NCBI GenBank assembly: GCA_013397455.1
Contig: VYZB01000145.1
Coordinates: 1,809,194-1,873,193, forward strand
Direction: 5' to 3'
DNA from: Crotophaga sulcirostris
Taxonomy: Eukaryota; Chordata; Aves; Cuculiformes; Crotophagidae
DNA: 64,000 bases
The notes under the pieces were generated by a model that saw nothing but the letters and a program-made list of their open reading frames with translations, ran no database searches and had not been told where the DNA came from. This document shows positions 50,699 to 63,215 of this stretch, one piece after another (position 1 is the first letter of the stretch; every line of letters begins with the position of its first letter). A program made the translations under genes and the position numbers.

Positions 50699-50853
50699 CT
50701 CGTGGTGGGCACTGCCACCCTGCCAACCCCTCGTGGTGGGCACTGCCACCCTACCAACCCCTCGTGGTGGGCACTGCCACCCTGCCACCCCTCGTGGTGG
50801 GCACTGCCACCCTGCCAACCCCTCATGGTGAGCACTGCCACCCTGCCAACCCA
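50699..50853 (+). repeat. 31-bp minisatellite, 5 copies
   Basis: Five head-to-tail units begin CGTGGTGGGCACTGCCACCC (the last begins CATGGTGAGC) and end in CCAACCCCT, with one copy lacking a base. The array yields repeated GWQGGSAHHE on the minus strand, which is not a credible gene. Confidence 0.95.
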
Positions 50854-51237
50854 GCCAGAACTCAGACGGCAGCGTTCATGCTGCTCCTGCAACTGTTCCC
50901 TTTGCATTTAGTTTCCTCTTCTCATCTCAAAATATGCTGCTTTTTCCATGGTAGTGTGATCACACATGGATTTTTGTCCAAAACCTGTGCCTGCAGATTG
51001 TAAAGAGTTTTTCATGCTTATGAAGTGAAGGGTGCTTCATTAATTCTCAGAGGGTTAAATATGAAGAAGGTGGTCAGGACAGCAGTGGGGAAGGGTTGCA
51101 AGTGAAGAAGGACATGTTACCCAGCGGTTGCACGAGGTCGTTCTGCAGCCACGGGAGCCAAAGAGATTTTAGCAGTTTGTATCCCTCTTAGTTCCCTACG
51201 GAGAAGCCAAGAGAAGTCGTGTGGGCTTGAGCGCTGC

Positions 51238-51256
51238 TACCAGCTCGTAGCTGGTA
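51238..51256. repeat. Short hairpin, 8-bp arms
   Basis: TACCAGCT, a 3-base spacer, then AGCTGGTA. It may be chance. Confidence 0.7.
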
Positions 51257-54200
51257 CCGTCTGTGGGCAGCGCTGGCTGTCAGGACATCCTGTGTTTCAC
51301 AACAGTTGGAGCTGGAGGCTCATAACTGAGACTTGGCAGGGGTTGGGAAGCAGTGGATGTGTTGTCTTTCCCTTTAATATTGTGGATATGGTACCTGTTG
51401 ACAAACTGAGGGCTTTTCTTTGCCCTTCTGGAGAAGAGGATGTGGAGTGTTTGCAGGGAAGAACAGCCTGGTGGATCCAGATCTTCCAAAGCAGCCGTTC
51501 TGCACCAGAAGGTGGCCTTCCTTTAGGAGACTTCATTCTCTCTCCAAGTGCTTTGGGAGACCATATGTATCCCTCAGGTGCAACTGAATGTCATTTGGGG
51601 GTTGGGGCAATAACTGGTTTGACTCCTTTACATCTAGAGCTGATCCAGGGTTTGTGCTTTGACTCTTTCCAGTAGTCCTGTGCCTCATCTCAAGGGTTGG
51701 TCATTCGTTTACATAACTGTGTGTCTTTTAAAGATGGACAAAACCCCGGGGTATTTGCTTCATCATCCCACAGCTGTTATTGCACACTTGTAATGGCTAA
51801 AACCCTACTGATCAAAGTTCCTGTGTTTGGAGCCAGCTCTGCCAAGGAATTTGGCCCAGAGCGATCAGGCAGAGGGGTGGAAGGTGCAACGCTTCAGGGA
51901 AGGACCTGTTCATTCCTGTGTCAGAAGGGAATGCAGCTGCTTTCATCAAATTGAGGGCTTTGAAGATAGAGAGAGCTATCAAGGCTGAAGCAATGCTGGT
52001 GAGCTGCGTAAGGAGTTACGGACAGGGCTGCTTGCTGGGAGAGAAGAGGGGTTGTGGGCTTATAGCTTGCAGGAGTGGTGCTAACTTCATCCAACACACG
52101 GCAAATGCTCTGTCGGTACAGGCTTATATCAGCTCTTCACCTTTGAAGGATTCATGATCCCAGTGGTAATGATTATTTCACCACAACTTTGGGTCTGTGA
52201 GGCTGAGACCAGCCAGAAAAGGCGTTTGTGTTTCTTTTCCCCCAGCTTCTTTGTGTGGGGAAGTGCAGGACTTACTCTTGGGTTACACTGAAATTTGGAG
52301 GCTTGGGAAGTTGGTTTCCTTCTGGCCAAAGCCTGCTGGTCTTCAGAGCAATCTGGAAATATGCGTTTTGCTTTGCTCTGAGGTTTCGTCAGGAAACCAG
52401 GGCTCGCGGGACAAGTTTGGGACCCTGAGCACTGGGGTTGTCTCTGCTCTCTGTTCTTGAAGTTGTGGTGAGGGTCTGAGTGGCTCCAGAAGCTGAGTCA
52501 CTGGCTCAGTAACTTCACTCTGGATCTATCACCATCGTCATCCGTTTCTCTTCTGGTTGAAGTGCTGGTACAAAAATCAGGATGGCTTTGCTCTTCACTA
52601 GCATTAACAGATGGTGCTGTTTAATGGCCTCAGTGCTCCTGCTGCTGAAATATTTATTAGCAAATGCAGCTTTTTAGAAACATTTAAAGCTCCTTCTGGT
52701 TTTTGCAGGAAGTCCTTTTTGGTGAGAATAACATTTATGAACTGTTCCATGCCTTTAAAAGCAGCGACTACCAAAGCCTGAGATCACAGCCTGTGCAGCC
52801 ATGGGCCTCGCCTTTGATGGTCTTCTCTAATTTTACCTCTTTTTTGACCATGGGTTGGTGTGGGTCAGACTAATGGTGTTTATTGCAAGTGGTTTCCCTT
52901 GCTGCCTGGACTTGTCTGGAGTGTTTGGAAGTGGTGGTGATGCTGTGCTTTTTGCAAGCAGTTCACCTCATGGCTTTTAAGAAATGGAAACACAGAAGGC
53001 TTTTGCCTGGTCAGCTTTCATCTGGATGTGGCTTGTGCAGGAGCTGCTGCTGCCAGTGACTTGTTTCTGGCAGGGGTTGATCATTTGGACACTGCTACCA
53101 CCCTAGCTTCAGGTTGTGAGCGGAGAGTCCCTCGATACAAGTTTTAAGAGAGCTTGAGACCTTTGTATGGGTGGTTCTACAGGTGATCCGTCTGCTGTGC
53201 ATGTCAGCCTGGGCCTTTGGGGAAAAGCAGAGAAGCAGTGCACCTACTGAGGGTCTCGAGATGTCTGGTCTCACTTGGGTCAGGCTGTGGGAGGGACTGA
53301 GGAGACAGCAACTGGGGGGGGATCCAAAGCCCTGCCTGCTGGCAAGGGACGTGCGGTGTTCTAGCAGAGCACGAGCAGCACTTTGTTAGACAAGTGGTAT
53401 CTTGGATACAAAATCCTAACACTGGTGTTTCTGAACTTGGGAGATGTCCCAAAAGCAAGGCAGCGTGCGTGCTTGTTTGGGTGCTTATCTGAGAGGGTTG
53501 TCTGCCTGCTTGGGGTTTGGCGCTGAGGAGTATCTTATTTCTTAGATACATCCTGGGTTTAGGTGGTTTTTATGCCATGAAAAGCCAGGAGATGGGAATG
53601 GCAAGTCCTCCTCCATAACTTCTCTGGAAACCAGACCCCATTTGCGATGACTTGAGGGGGAGCAGTGCTGTGTCACCTGACACACAGAGCCAGAGGGCTC
53701 CCAGGTTCTCCACGAGCTCCGTGTGGCTGGAGCTGCTGGGGCGCGGGAGCTGGTGGGCTTTGTGCGCACCCTTCCCAGGCAGCCTGCTCGCCATGGGTTG
53801 TCTTCCTGCTCCGCTGTGCGTGTGCGTGCTTTGATTCATCCGCTTTCTGCTGGTTGGCAGAAATTTGCAGGGCTTGATTTTTCATTCCTTTTCTGCTTTG
53901 TGGTGGTGGTGCTTTTTTCCATATCTCTGCAATCCCTTCTGGTGGGGGAGAGTGCTCATTGCAGGAAAAAAAAGGGAAAGGTATTTCCTGGAGTGTCCCA
54001 GCTGTGGTCATAGGCACAGGCTGGAGGTGAGATCAGTCTTCTGGCTCCTACCAGAGCACCTTCACGTGGCTCTCCTGTGTTGGGCTGTTGAAGCCTTTAG
54101 CTCTAGCTGAGTTCACTTGGAGCCAAACCTGGTGTTGCTGAAGGTGTGTTGCTCTTGCAGTCAAGGGCAGCTTCATTCTAAGCTGGGATGAGCTAGGATG

Positions 54201-55452
54201 GTACCAAGGGTGTGTGGTGGCCTCCCCGAGGTCCTAGGGCCACGGCTGACGTGGTGAGCCAGAGGTTCCCCTGCACATCTGGCTGGTGACTCTGAGCTGT
54301 CCTCTTCCACCATGTGGGGAGCTCAGGGGAATGTGTCCAGGTCGAACTGCTGTGGTGCTTTTCTCTGTCCCAACGCTGCCAAAGCAGTGCTAGTTAGAAG
54401 CCAGCACTTGGTGCAGAAGAGAAGATGTTCCGTTCGTGGAAGCCCATGACTTCTGGAACATAAGGTCAGTGCTTCACTTCTCCATTACATGCGGTGTATC
54501 ATTTTTTTGAGTAGTGTGAGTTTGGTGCCCTTCATTTTGGAAGAACAGACATATTTTCCATAGCAAGAAGAGTTTTGCAAGAAATATTTTGTTTCCTGTC
54601 AAGGTCACATATTTTCTTTCAGTTATGCAAAGCATGAGCCTAAAATGAGAATCTCCAGTTGAGGACAGCTTTCAAATGCAGTAATCTTAGAAAAGGAATC
54701 CTTGAGGTTTATCGCTTGCAATTTCCTGTCTCTTTGGGGGGATAAAAAACAAATGTGTTTTGAAAAAAAAAGCTGTTTTTATCTGGACCAGCCAGGTCTG
54801 TGAACCTGCAGGGAATCGAGCCAGTCCTATCTTTGATGCGATGGTGTTGGCAGATTTTTGACTTCATCTCACAATCAAAATCCTGGTTGTGGTTGAGGGA
54901 AGAGGTATCCAAGAGCGCTGTTTGCTTCTCTGTGGCTTCCCGGCCTCCACAAAGTTGAGAAACACCTGGAAAGCAGCTTCTGGTATTTTTCCTATGTGTC
55001 CTTTTCTTTAATGCATTTGATGGATACACCTGACAGTCCCTGCCGGTCTCTTCTGAAGTTGCTTTTGCACGTGATGGTGATGGAGTTATCCCAGTCAGGT
55101 TGGGATGTTGGGAAGCACATTGTTCACAGACGGTGGTTGGAGGAGATGCTGCTGTGGTCCCAGCCCAGAGCAGGTTGCTGGCAGGTTCATTTCATTATCC
55201 TTTTTTTTCCTGTTTCCGAGTTTGCTGCTGCATGCAATCCGTTTCCTGAGAACTCAGGGGAGAGCACAGCTGGACGCTGATCTCCAAGCACGTGTGCTTT
55301 CCTCCGTTCGACTGCACCTGTGCTGCTGCAGCAGGCAACGTTTCACGACTCTTGGAACTGTTCTTTTAAAACCAGAAGGCAGCAAAGGCTTGGGAATGTT
55401 TCCTCTGCACAGCTGAGTGGGGCCCTTCCAGGAGAGGGTTTTCAAGTTAATG

Positions 55453-55770
55453 TCACAGAATCGTGGAATGGTCTGAGTTGGAAGGGACCTTAAAGAGCAC
55501 CCAGTTCCAACCCCCCTCCCATGTGCAAAAGGTGTTAAATAACACTGGTCCCAATACCAACCTGTGAGGAACACCACTCATCACCAGTCTCTGCTTGGAC
55601 ACTGAGCTATTGACCACAACTCTGTGAGTGCTGTCATCCAGCCAATTCCTTATCCACCGAGTGGTGCGTCTATTAAATCCATATCTCTCCAATTTAGAGA
55701 CCAGAAGTGTCAAATGCTTTGTGCAAGTCCAGGTAGGCGATGTCAGTTACTCTGCCCTCATCCACCAGTG
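55453..55770 (-). mobile_element. CR1 fragment joining the 3' tail to a reverse transcriptase remnant
   Basis: 55,456-55,525 is the usual tail (ACAGAATCGTGGAATGGTCT). It then passes directly into a segment whose minus-strand translation contains [20 protein letters not shown] and [17 protein letters not shown], a recognisable part of a LINE reverse transcriptase. The sequence that normally lies between them is missing, so the copy has an internal deletion or is a chimera. It is dead: the enzyme remnant covers only a small part of the domain. Confidence 0.88.
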
Positions 55771-55874
55771 CTGTAGACCCCGTGTAGATATCTGGGCTTC
55801 TGTTTCAGAAACTGCTGCGGCAAGGGTCTGTCCATGTGTCTGTGGCACCAAACAGCTGCTCTTCCACTTCCATC

Positions 55875-55926
55875 CTTTCATCATCTTAGAAGTCTTTTCA
55901 GACCTTAATGATTCTATGATTCTGTG
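55875..55926 (+). mobile_element. CR1 tail remnant, plus-oriented
   Basis: TTTTCAGACCTTAATGATTC followed by TATGATTCTGTG is the end of a CR1 copy. Little of the body can be recognised upstream. Confidence 0.65.
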
Positions 55927-56325
55927 CTCGCTTGGAAATAAATGAAGCTCTGAAACAATTTCAAGTTCCTTCTTCCAAACTCTTTCAGTGTAGGTGGTGC
56001 AGCGAGGAGTGGTGATTCCTAAAAAGAGGATTTTGGTGACATGGGTTGATGAACTTTGTAGCTGGATCCCTGGCAAGGTTTGCCCATCATTTTGATGGTG
56101 AGGATAGGAAATGAGGAGATTCCTCTGCTTTTAAGCAAATATTTTGAATTGGGGGGCAGGAAGAGGAGGAGAATTTTATTTCCTTGAAGAGGAACTACGT
56201 ATTTCTTAATATAATTTTTCTGTCTCTTTTTAAAAGTAAAATAAATGAAACTGTTAAAATTCTGCAATCTGACAGGGCTGAGATGGATCCATAGCTGAGA
56301 TGGGTCCATGGGTGTCTCGGCAGGC

Positions 56326-56398
56326 GTATTATGTTATATATATTATATATTACATATTACATTATAAATATATTTACTACATAATTATATATTACATT
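56326..56398. repeat. AT-rich simple sequence
   Basis: An irregular TATTA/TATAT/TTACA tract of about 73 bases. Sharp boundaries with GC-balanced flanks suggest microsatellite growth. Confidence 0.8.
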
Positions 56399-56929
56399 CT
56401 TCTCAATGAATTCCTTTCCCCTCCGCAGCTTGGCCACTGCCTCTGGCTTGCAGGCTGCTCCTTCCCGTGGTGGCTGGTTGCAGTAAAGTTTCTTTTTTCC
56501 CGGAGCCATGAGAACGCGCGTCTCGCTGTGGAGAACCCGAGTCAGCGGCCGAAGTCGCGAATGAGCCGGTCCAGCAGGGAACCTGGTTTGCCTTAAAAAA
56601 GTGGTGTCCCCGGTGACTTGAGTCAGCGAGTAGGAAACTTCAATTTCAATAATGGGTTTTAATCTGGCTCTGTCATTTCCTAAGGGAAGCTGATTGGCAG
56701 TGATTGATTTGCTGTTGATGTTTCTTTCACCCTGGATCTACCATTTCGTCTTGGCAGCCGACCACACTTGGAAATAAGTGTCCAAATGCTTCATTTGTGT
56801 GTGTTAGCAAGTGGTAACTACTGCATTTTTATTTACCAGAGGCAGAACACACACACCTGAACTCAGGCCTCGCGGTGTGGGTGTCAGCACAGAGTACAGG
56901 TGTCTCTAAATCGGCGTGGTGGTCGCTGG

Positions 56930-56978
56930 GGATGTAGAGTGTCCTGAGTTGGAAAGACCCACAAAGATCATGGCTCAA
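56930..56978 (-). mobile_element. Possible CR1 tail remnant
   Basis: GTCCTGAGTTGGAAAGACCC followed by ACAAAGATCATGG resembles the tail of a CR1 subgroup. It is short and decayed. Confidence 0.45.
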
Positions 56979-58863
56979 GCTGGGAGTGATTCAGCAGACA
57001 CCTCTGCCTGCGCAGCCAAACCGCTCCCTCAGCTCTGTTGCTTTGCCTCTCCAAGGAACTCGCTCGCTCTGCTTGTGTGTGGACACTGCCTGTAGGTGGC
57101 CCAGTTGAGGTGTTGGTGCTGGTGTCCGGCTGGGGATGGAGAGGGCTCCCTTCTGTATAGTTTACGTCCAATTTGATGTGGCTGGAAATTGAAATTCAGT
57201 TAAGTATCCACGGGGAAGGCCACCTTTATTTGTACCCGAGTGACTACTTGAGGGGGTTGGCGTTTGGTTTCTCCCTAGCTGGAATCCCTTTAGGAATGAA
57301 GGGAAGCATTTGATGAGCTGGTGGAGTTCCCTGTTCTCTGTGGATCTCCTCTTCCTGCCCCTTCTTTTGAGCTCAGAATTCAGAAGCAATAAACAACCTC
57401 TCCTGGTTTGTCACCTCCCATTTAATTTCTTTAATGAGCTGAAGAATTTAATAAAGTGAACTGACAGCAATATTCTCTCCGTGCTTCAGAAGACACTGCT
57501 GTCACAAAGGAGTTTAGCACATTTGTGTGGTCTCAACTGAGAGGATTAGTTAGTGATTCCCACTTGGATTAAGCAATTTGATTGTCCCAGTCTTTGGAAT
57601 CAAAGACTTCCTTTTTTTTTATTCAGTGCTGCCGTATCAGTTTTCATGTCCTTCATAGGTGACGGTGCAGTTTGGGTCTTGATTTCATTTGTTGGTCCTT
57701 AAATCAGTTTATTAAAGTATTAAAGAGCAAGTGATTGGACAAAAATATGAGCAAATATTGTATCACTGTTTTGAAGAGGTAGTGATGTGGTGCTCCAGGC
57801 CCGTGGCCTCAGAGGTGGCTTCCCAAGGATAGGAGAAGGGTAGGTAGTGGTGGGGAGCAGCACCTTCAGCCTTTTCCTCTGCCACCATCTGGTCTTGAAT
57901 ACAAAACTTCTACCCCTGCTGTTCTTGTAGATCCTCTTTGGAAAGGCCAGCGTAGCCTATTATGGAAAACTTCCAATTGATTTGGGGTCACATTTCACTG
58001 GGAATAACTTGGCAAGCCCCATTTGGACTCCCCTTATTGCTGAAACGTTTGTCCAGTGCCTTGTTAGTTCATCTCCCAGCAGCCTTGGGCTCTGGTGGGA
58101 CGGCAGCGTGCGGGGCGCTCGCAGTCCAGGCGTGGGTGGGTTGATGGTCGGGTAGGTCAGCGCGTCTCTTTGGCCATGATGTTGTTTTCTCCCTGTCGTG
58201 GCAGATCTAATCAGTCATTAATCCCCCAAAACCTGTGACTCCCCAGAGGACCTGAAACCTTTTGTTGGTTTAGGTTTGCAGCCTTATTACAGGCAAATTA
58301 AGGGACATGAGTGACAGCGCAGCAACGAGAGACGAGAAGAAAATGAGTAATTAACATATAGTGGGTATTACTGATTGCTTTTATGATTATCTGGATTTTA
58401 AGGTATTAGCTGGAAAAATAACTCCTAATCCCTTATTAAAGATAAAAGGCAAGTCATTAAAAGTAGAAGGTTGTGTTCAGCCCTGAGAAGCACTGGAAAT
58501 CTGCCTTGGCTCCAGCCTGGCAAGCCCGTAATTCCGAGTGACTCAGCTGAGCTGTTCTCCTCGGCGAGGGGGTTGCTGCTGTTTCCCATGTGCTGGGAGG
58601 TAGAGGGGGCTGCGAGACAAAGCGCCCCTTGTCCCACGGGCTGTGTGCTTGGCACCGGGACAGCGTCCTTTGAGTGTGGCTGTGACCCGAGCCCGGCCCA
58701 GCCGCCAGCCTGGGAACTTGCGACAGCGCCGTCCCGCGTCGCTTAACTGCGCGGCTCTGCATGGTGTGGAGCTTCAGCTTCACATCTCGGCTGGGGGCAC
58801 GGCTTCTGTGCAGGCTCCCATTGCACCTTGACTCCTACCTCCCAGTGCCTGCCCTTGCCACCA

Positions 58864-59393
58864 TGGTCATCAAAGTGGTGGTGTGGCCATCAGCTAACTG
58901 ATTTCACGGCCATCGTCTAAGTGGTGTTGCACAGCCATTGTCTAGCTGGTTTCATGGCCATCATCTAACAGGTGTTATGTGGCTGTCATCTAATTGTTGG
59001 TGTGGCCATTGTCTCGCTGGTGTTGCATGGCCATTGTCTAACTGGTGTTGCACAGCCATCGTCCAGCTGATTTCATGACCGTCGTCTAGCTGATATTGTG
59101 CAGCCATCATTTAACTGGTGTTGTGTGGTTGAACGGCCGTTGTCTAAATGGTTTCATGGCCATTGTCTAACTCTTATTGTGCGGCCATAGTCTGACTGTT
59201 GTTTCACAGCCATCCTCTAACTGGTGTTGTATGGCCGTTGTCTAACTGATGTTGCATGGCCACCAATCTAACTGGTGTTGTATGGCCATCATCAAACTGG
59301 TTTTGTGGACATTGTCTAACTGGTTTCATGACCATCATCTAGCTGGTTCCATGACTGTAGTCTAACTGGTTTTGTGACTGTGCCCTAAGCTGA
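58864..59393 (+). repeat. Diverged minisatellite, about 22 copies of 23- or 25-bp units
   Basis: Units follow GGCCAT.GTCTAACTGGT and end either in TTTCAT (23 bp) or GTTGCAC/GTTGTAT (25 bp). Copies differ from one another by several bases, so the array is older than those at 22.2 and 50.7 kb. One unit near 59,125 is longer, with an extra GGTTGAAC. No open frame of note crosses it. Confidence 0.93.
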
Positions 59394-59579
59394 CTGTGCA
59401 AAACGGGCTGGTCCAGCACAAACCACTGATCCCAGCAGAAGGGGGAACGAGTGGCTGAAGAGTTGGAAGTGAAAAATCATTCGAGCTCAGGAAGGGAGAC
59501 CTTTCCATCTGTTCCTAAACCCACCCAGAGTGTGTGCGTGTTGCTGTGCTCAGAAGCAAAGCAGCAACACCCTGTGCTT

Positions 59580-59860
59580 AGTTATAATAATTAATGATTT
59601 GCAGAAACTTGCTGCGCACTCGAGTTGTCTTAATAATCAAGTATTCTTTTAAAAAAAACAACGTACATTCCTTATTTCTCGATAATGAAATTTGAGCTAC
59701 AGTAAAACTACAGAGTTTTTGAGTTTAATTCCTGTGTTTTAACTGTTCCATGCTGCAACACTTGTTGTTTATATACTTCTAATATACTTTCCAAAAACAG
59801 TTTAAAATGCAGTGGGACCAATTAAAAAGCAATAAAGAGAGCGTTTAACGACTGTGAGGA
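59580..59860. promoter_or_regulatory. AT-rich unique block, candidate conserved noncoding element
   Basis: Repeat-free and rich in homeodomain-type cores (ATAATTAATGATTTGCAG, TTAATAATCAAG). It directly follows the minisatellite. Conservation is untested. Confidence 0.15.
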
Positions 59861-60444
59861 GATCAGGGCTTGGAAATCGGTTTCCATTGGAGGAAATGTC
59901 GTTTCGATGGTTTGGAGAACACCTCTCATTTCTGGTTTGCCTTTTCCATCCCAAGTTGGTTAAAAGGTTATCAGTGGTACCTGGCTGACTGGTTCTCTCC
60001 TCCTCACCCCTCTTAGGTTTTGTTCATGTCCTGAACCCTCCCTAAGGCCAACTTTGCTTCTGAGGGCTCATTTGCAAATGAGCCCCTTTTTTTTTGTGCT
60101 CGGGAAGGGATTTAAAGGGCACAGGTAGAGACTGACTCCATGTTGAGTTGGTCAAGGTCAATTCCTCGAACGCAGAGTTGTCTTGGGGTTGGTTTGCTGT
60201 CTTCCTCTGGCTGGTCTCCTGGGACAGCAGGTGGAGGCAGCCTGGCTGGATGTGCTGAGGCAGCCCTGGGTGTTTCCACAGAGTCGGTTAGCACAGAAGG
60301 TCCTGAAAAAGAACATTTCATGGAGTTAAATATGAAATAACTCCAGTCAAGATCTATCTGATAAAGGCCACTTCCATTCTGAAAAAGAATGTCCATGCAA
60401 GAGGTGTGTGATTTCTCTAGTGCCTTTTGAACCCAAACCTCCAG

Positions 60445-60515
60445 TCACAGAATCATACAATCATTAAGGTTGGAAAAGACCTTGGAGATTATCAAGTCCA
60501 ACTATTGGACAAAGC
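60445..60515 (-). mobile_element. CR1 tail remnant
   Basis: CACAGAATCATACAATCATT, AAGGTTGGAAAAGACCTTGG and ATCAAGTCCAACTATTG form the CR1 tail in minus orientation. The body beyond 60,515 is not recognisable. Confidence 0.85.
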
Positions 60516-60989
60516 CAATTTGGTTTAACCAGTTTGGTTTAACAGCTCCTGGTGTCTCCAGTAGCCTACTTGGATTATGTCTGTGCAGTATCCAGAGTGA
60601 TGGAGGTGTGGACTCCCCAACAAAAGGATTTGGGATGCCACAGGACACCTGGCTAATAATAGCTCCATCTTATTAAATGCCAAAGAAGCTGGGGCAGTTG
60701 GTGAGACAAAGCCATGGGAACACTTTGCGTGGAAAGGGCAGCACAAATTTTTCAGGTTGGATGGGGTTTTTTTGCAAATGCTTCTATTCTACAGAACTGG
60801 CTTTTGTTATTTGAGTTTCTGATCTCAACTTGCAGACTATGATGCCAAGCAGATCATTAAAACCAGCATGGGGCTTCCAGTCTCTCTTCATTACTGCAAG
60901 TTGTTCTGAAGACCTGGCAGAGCGCTCCCATTTGGGCAGCAGATTCGATAACTGGGGTGGAGATTAGCTGTGTGGGGAGTTCACCAATG

Positions 60990-61065
60990 GAAGAGAATAA
61001 ATTGGCTTGGAAGGCTCCTATGGAGGTCATCTGGTCCAAACCTCTGCTCAAAGCAGGGCCAACTT
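60990..61065 (-). mobile_element. CR1 remnant
   Basis: GGAGGTCATCTGGTCCAAAC followed by CTCTGCTCAAAGCAGGGCCA is a typical CR1 block that lacks its outermost tail. Confidence 0.7.
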
Positions 61066-61436
61066 GGTAATTAAGTTATTAGCGTTCATTTCTTGTTATG
61101 ACGTCGTGTCCAAAGCACACTTTCGATGGTAGAAGTGCAGGTGGATTAGAGCCCCAGGGTGTCACACTGGTGGGTTTTTTTTTCTTTTGGATCATTCTGA
61201 TCTCTTTGGATGTGTCTGGGCTGACAGTGGTTGGAGCAGAGAATGCCTCCGTGTCCTGGGGCTCCCTTTTGGCACGTGTGGTACAAGATCAGTTGTGCTG
61301 TAAGATGGTGTTGAGATGTGGCCTGGGTGGGCTTTAATCAAGAAACTGGAAATGCGAATGCTTGATTTTGGTCATCTAGAGGTGGCTCTGGGAAACATTC
61401 CTCTGGATCCTCCTTGTGTTCCTTGTTCCACCCATG

Positions 61437-61660
61437 TAGAATCATAGAATCGTTTGATTGGAAAAGACCTTTGAGATCATTGAGTCCAACTGTACTAAAC
61501 AATATCCCTGAGCTTCTCATCTACCCATCTTTTAAATCATAGAATCAGAGAATATCTCGAGTTGAAAGGGACCTTTAAGGAGCATAACTGTACATAACTG
61601 TGAAAGATTTCAGTTTGCTTTTAAATAATTCCTCCAGGGATGGTGACTCAGCCACTTGTC
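61437..61660 (-). mobile_element. Two adjacent CR1 tail remnants
   Basis: The first starts ATCATAGAATCGTTTGATTG (61,440) and continues with TTGAGATCATTGAGTCCAAC. A second tail, ATCATAGAATCAGAGAATAT, starts about 61,537 and continues with TTGAAAGGGACCTTTAAGG and CCTCCAGGGATGGTGACTC. Two insertions, possibly one into the other, explain the doubled tail. Confidence 0.8.
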
Positions 61661-62009
61661 TGAAGTGCGTTTGCAAATTTCAGTTTTCCCTGTTAGGTTC
61701 TTCGTGCCAAGCACAAGGAATTGCATCTTCTCACTCTCTTCACCTATGGTTTCATCTTCACCTCCCATGCTGTAAGCAATCAAGTCAGTCAGGGAGTCCT
61801 GTTGTATCCGTATCCTCCTCTTCCTTGTAGGCAGAACAAAGCAGATGATCCATTCCCTCCTGGCTGAGGATGCTGGGGCTGACATGGGGTTGACTGTTAG
61901 GAAGGTCAGTGCTTAGGCAAAACTCCCCCTGTGCATTTTGCTAATTACAGGCTGTCCTTCTGTTCAGCCCAAGCTATCCTCGACCTGACCTCCTACTTGT
62001 TTTTTCCTC

Positions 62010-62190
62010 CCCACTGTCTAATAATTAACAATCTGCTTAATGCACGACAAAAGACCAATTAACCCTAAAGCATTTAGTGAACTACATGTAAATGAGTTGT
62101 AAAATGTTGCTGTAAACATTAAATGTTAGGCAATTACATAAACCAATAATTGCTAAAGTTGCATTTAGGAGCTTAAAAGAAAGAGGAAAA
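62010..62190. promoter_or_regulatory. AT-rich block with an HNF1-like site, candidate enhancer
   Basis: 62,017-62,029 reads TCTAATAATTAAC, matching 11 of 13 positions of the HNF1 consensus GTTAATNATTAAC. The surrounding block has further ATTAAC and CAATTA motifs and no repeat. NBCe1 is expressed in kidney, pancreas and gut, where HNF1 factors act, so a link is plausible but unproven. Confidence 0.2.
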
Positions 62191-62895
62191 AAAATGTGCT
62201 TAAGCAGGGCTTTGGTTCCCAGAACTCTGCTAATAGCTTTGGTTTTAACTACCGAAAGCCCGGTCTGGGTAAGTCTGGACAGGCTGCAGCAGCTCCGATT
62301 CGCCGGGGTTTTAGCAGTGGCAGAAAAATAAAGACAGGCTAACCTTGTGTTTCTGAACCCACAGGGTGGGGGAGCAGCGGTAGCAAACCTCCAAAGGGCA
62401 GCACCTGGAGCGTGGAAAAATGTGGAAATGAGATAAAATATAAAATAATGGATTTGTTTCTGCTGTGGTGGGTGCTGTCCTGTGGTAAAGGTGTTAAATT
62501 GGTGGGCCACCACTTCCTGGTGCCTTCCAAAATGGATTATTTTTGGTTTCAGGCTCAAAATCCTCGGTAAGACCTCAGGGTCTTGTGAGCACAAGGGGTG
62601 ACTTCATCTGAGCTCATCTCTCCCCTCCTGTGTGAGCCTTTGAGGAGAGTCGGGTGTCTTCACCCACCTGCGTGGTGAGGGTTCACACGGAGCAGCGGGG
62701 TTGCTTGGCTGCTTTAATCCTCTTAATTGGCTGTCGCGCTCCGAGGTGGTCCAGCTCACCCGCCGGTTCCCAAGCTCCGGTGTTAATGGGCTTAAATAAT
62801 TCATTCTCCCTGTGCACCCTCTGAACGTATTCTCCTGCTTCTGGTTGGATCTTCCTTATGTTCTGTGCTTGCTGGTTTTGCTCTGACCTGGGCTT

Positions 62896-63215
62896 AGAAT
62901 CATAGAATGGTTAAGGTTGGAAAAGCCCTCTCAGCTCATCCCGTCCAACCATCAACAGAATACCAACGTGCCTGCTAAAACATGTCCCAAAGTACCACAT
63001 CTACGTGCTTTTTGAACCCCTCCAGGGGTGGAGACACCACCACTGCCCTGGGCAGCCTCTGCCAGGGCTTCACCACTCTGTCAGTAGAGACATCTTTCCC
63101 AATATTCAAACTAAACCTCTGCTGGTGCAACTTGAGGCCATTTCCTCTCATCCTATCCCTTGTTATAGGGGAGAAGAGCCCAGCACCCACCTCCCCACAT
63201 CCTCCTCTCAGGAAG
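62896..63215 (-). mobile_element. CR1 3' fragment
   Basis: Starts with AGAATCATAGAATGGTTAAG and TTGGAAAAGCCCTCTCAGCT, and runs through CCCTCCAGGGGTGGAGACAC to CCCAGCACCCACCTCCCCAC. Minus orientation, closest in the window to the copy at 27.9 kb. Confidence 0.95.
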
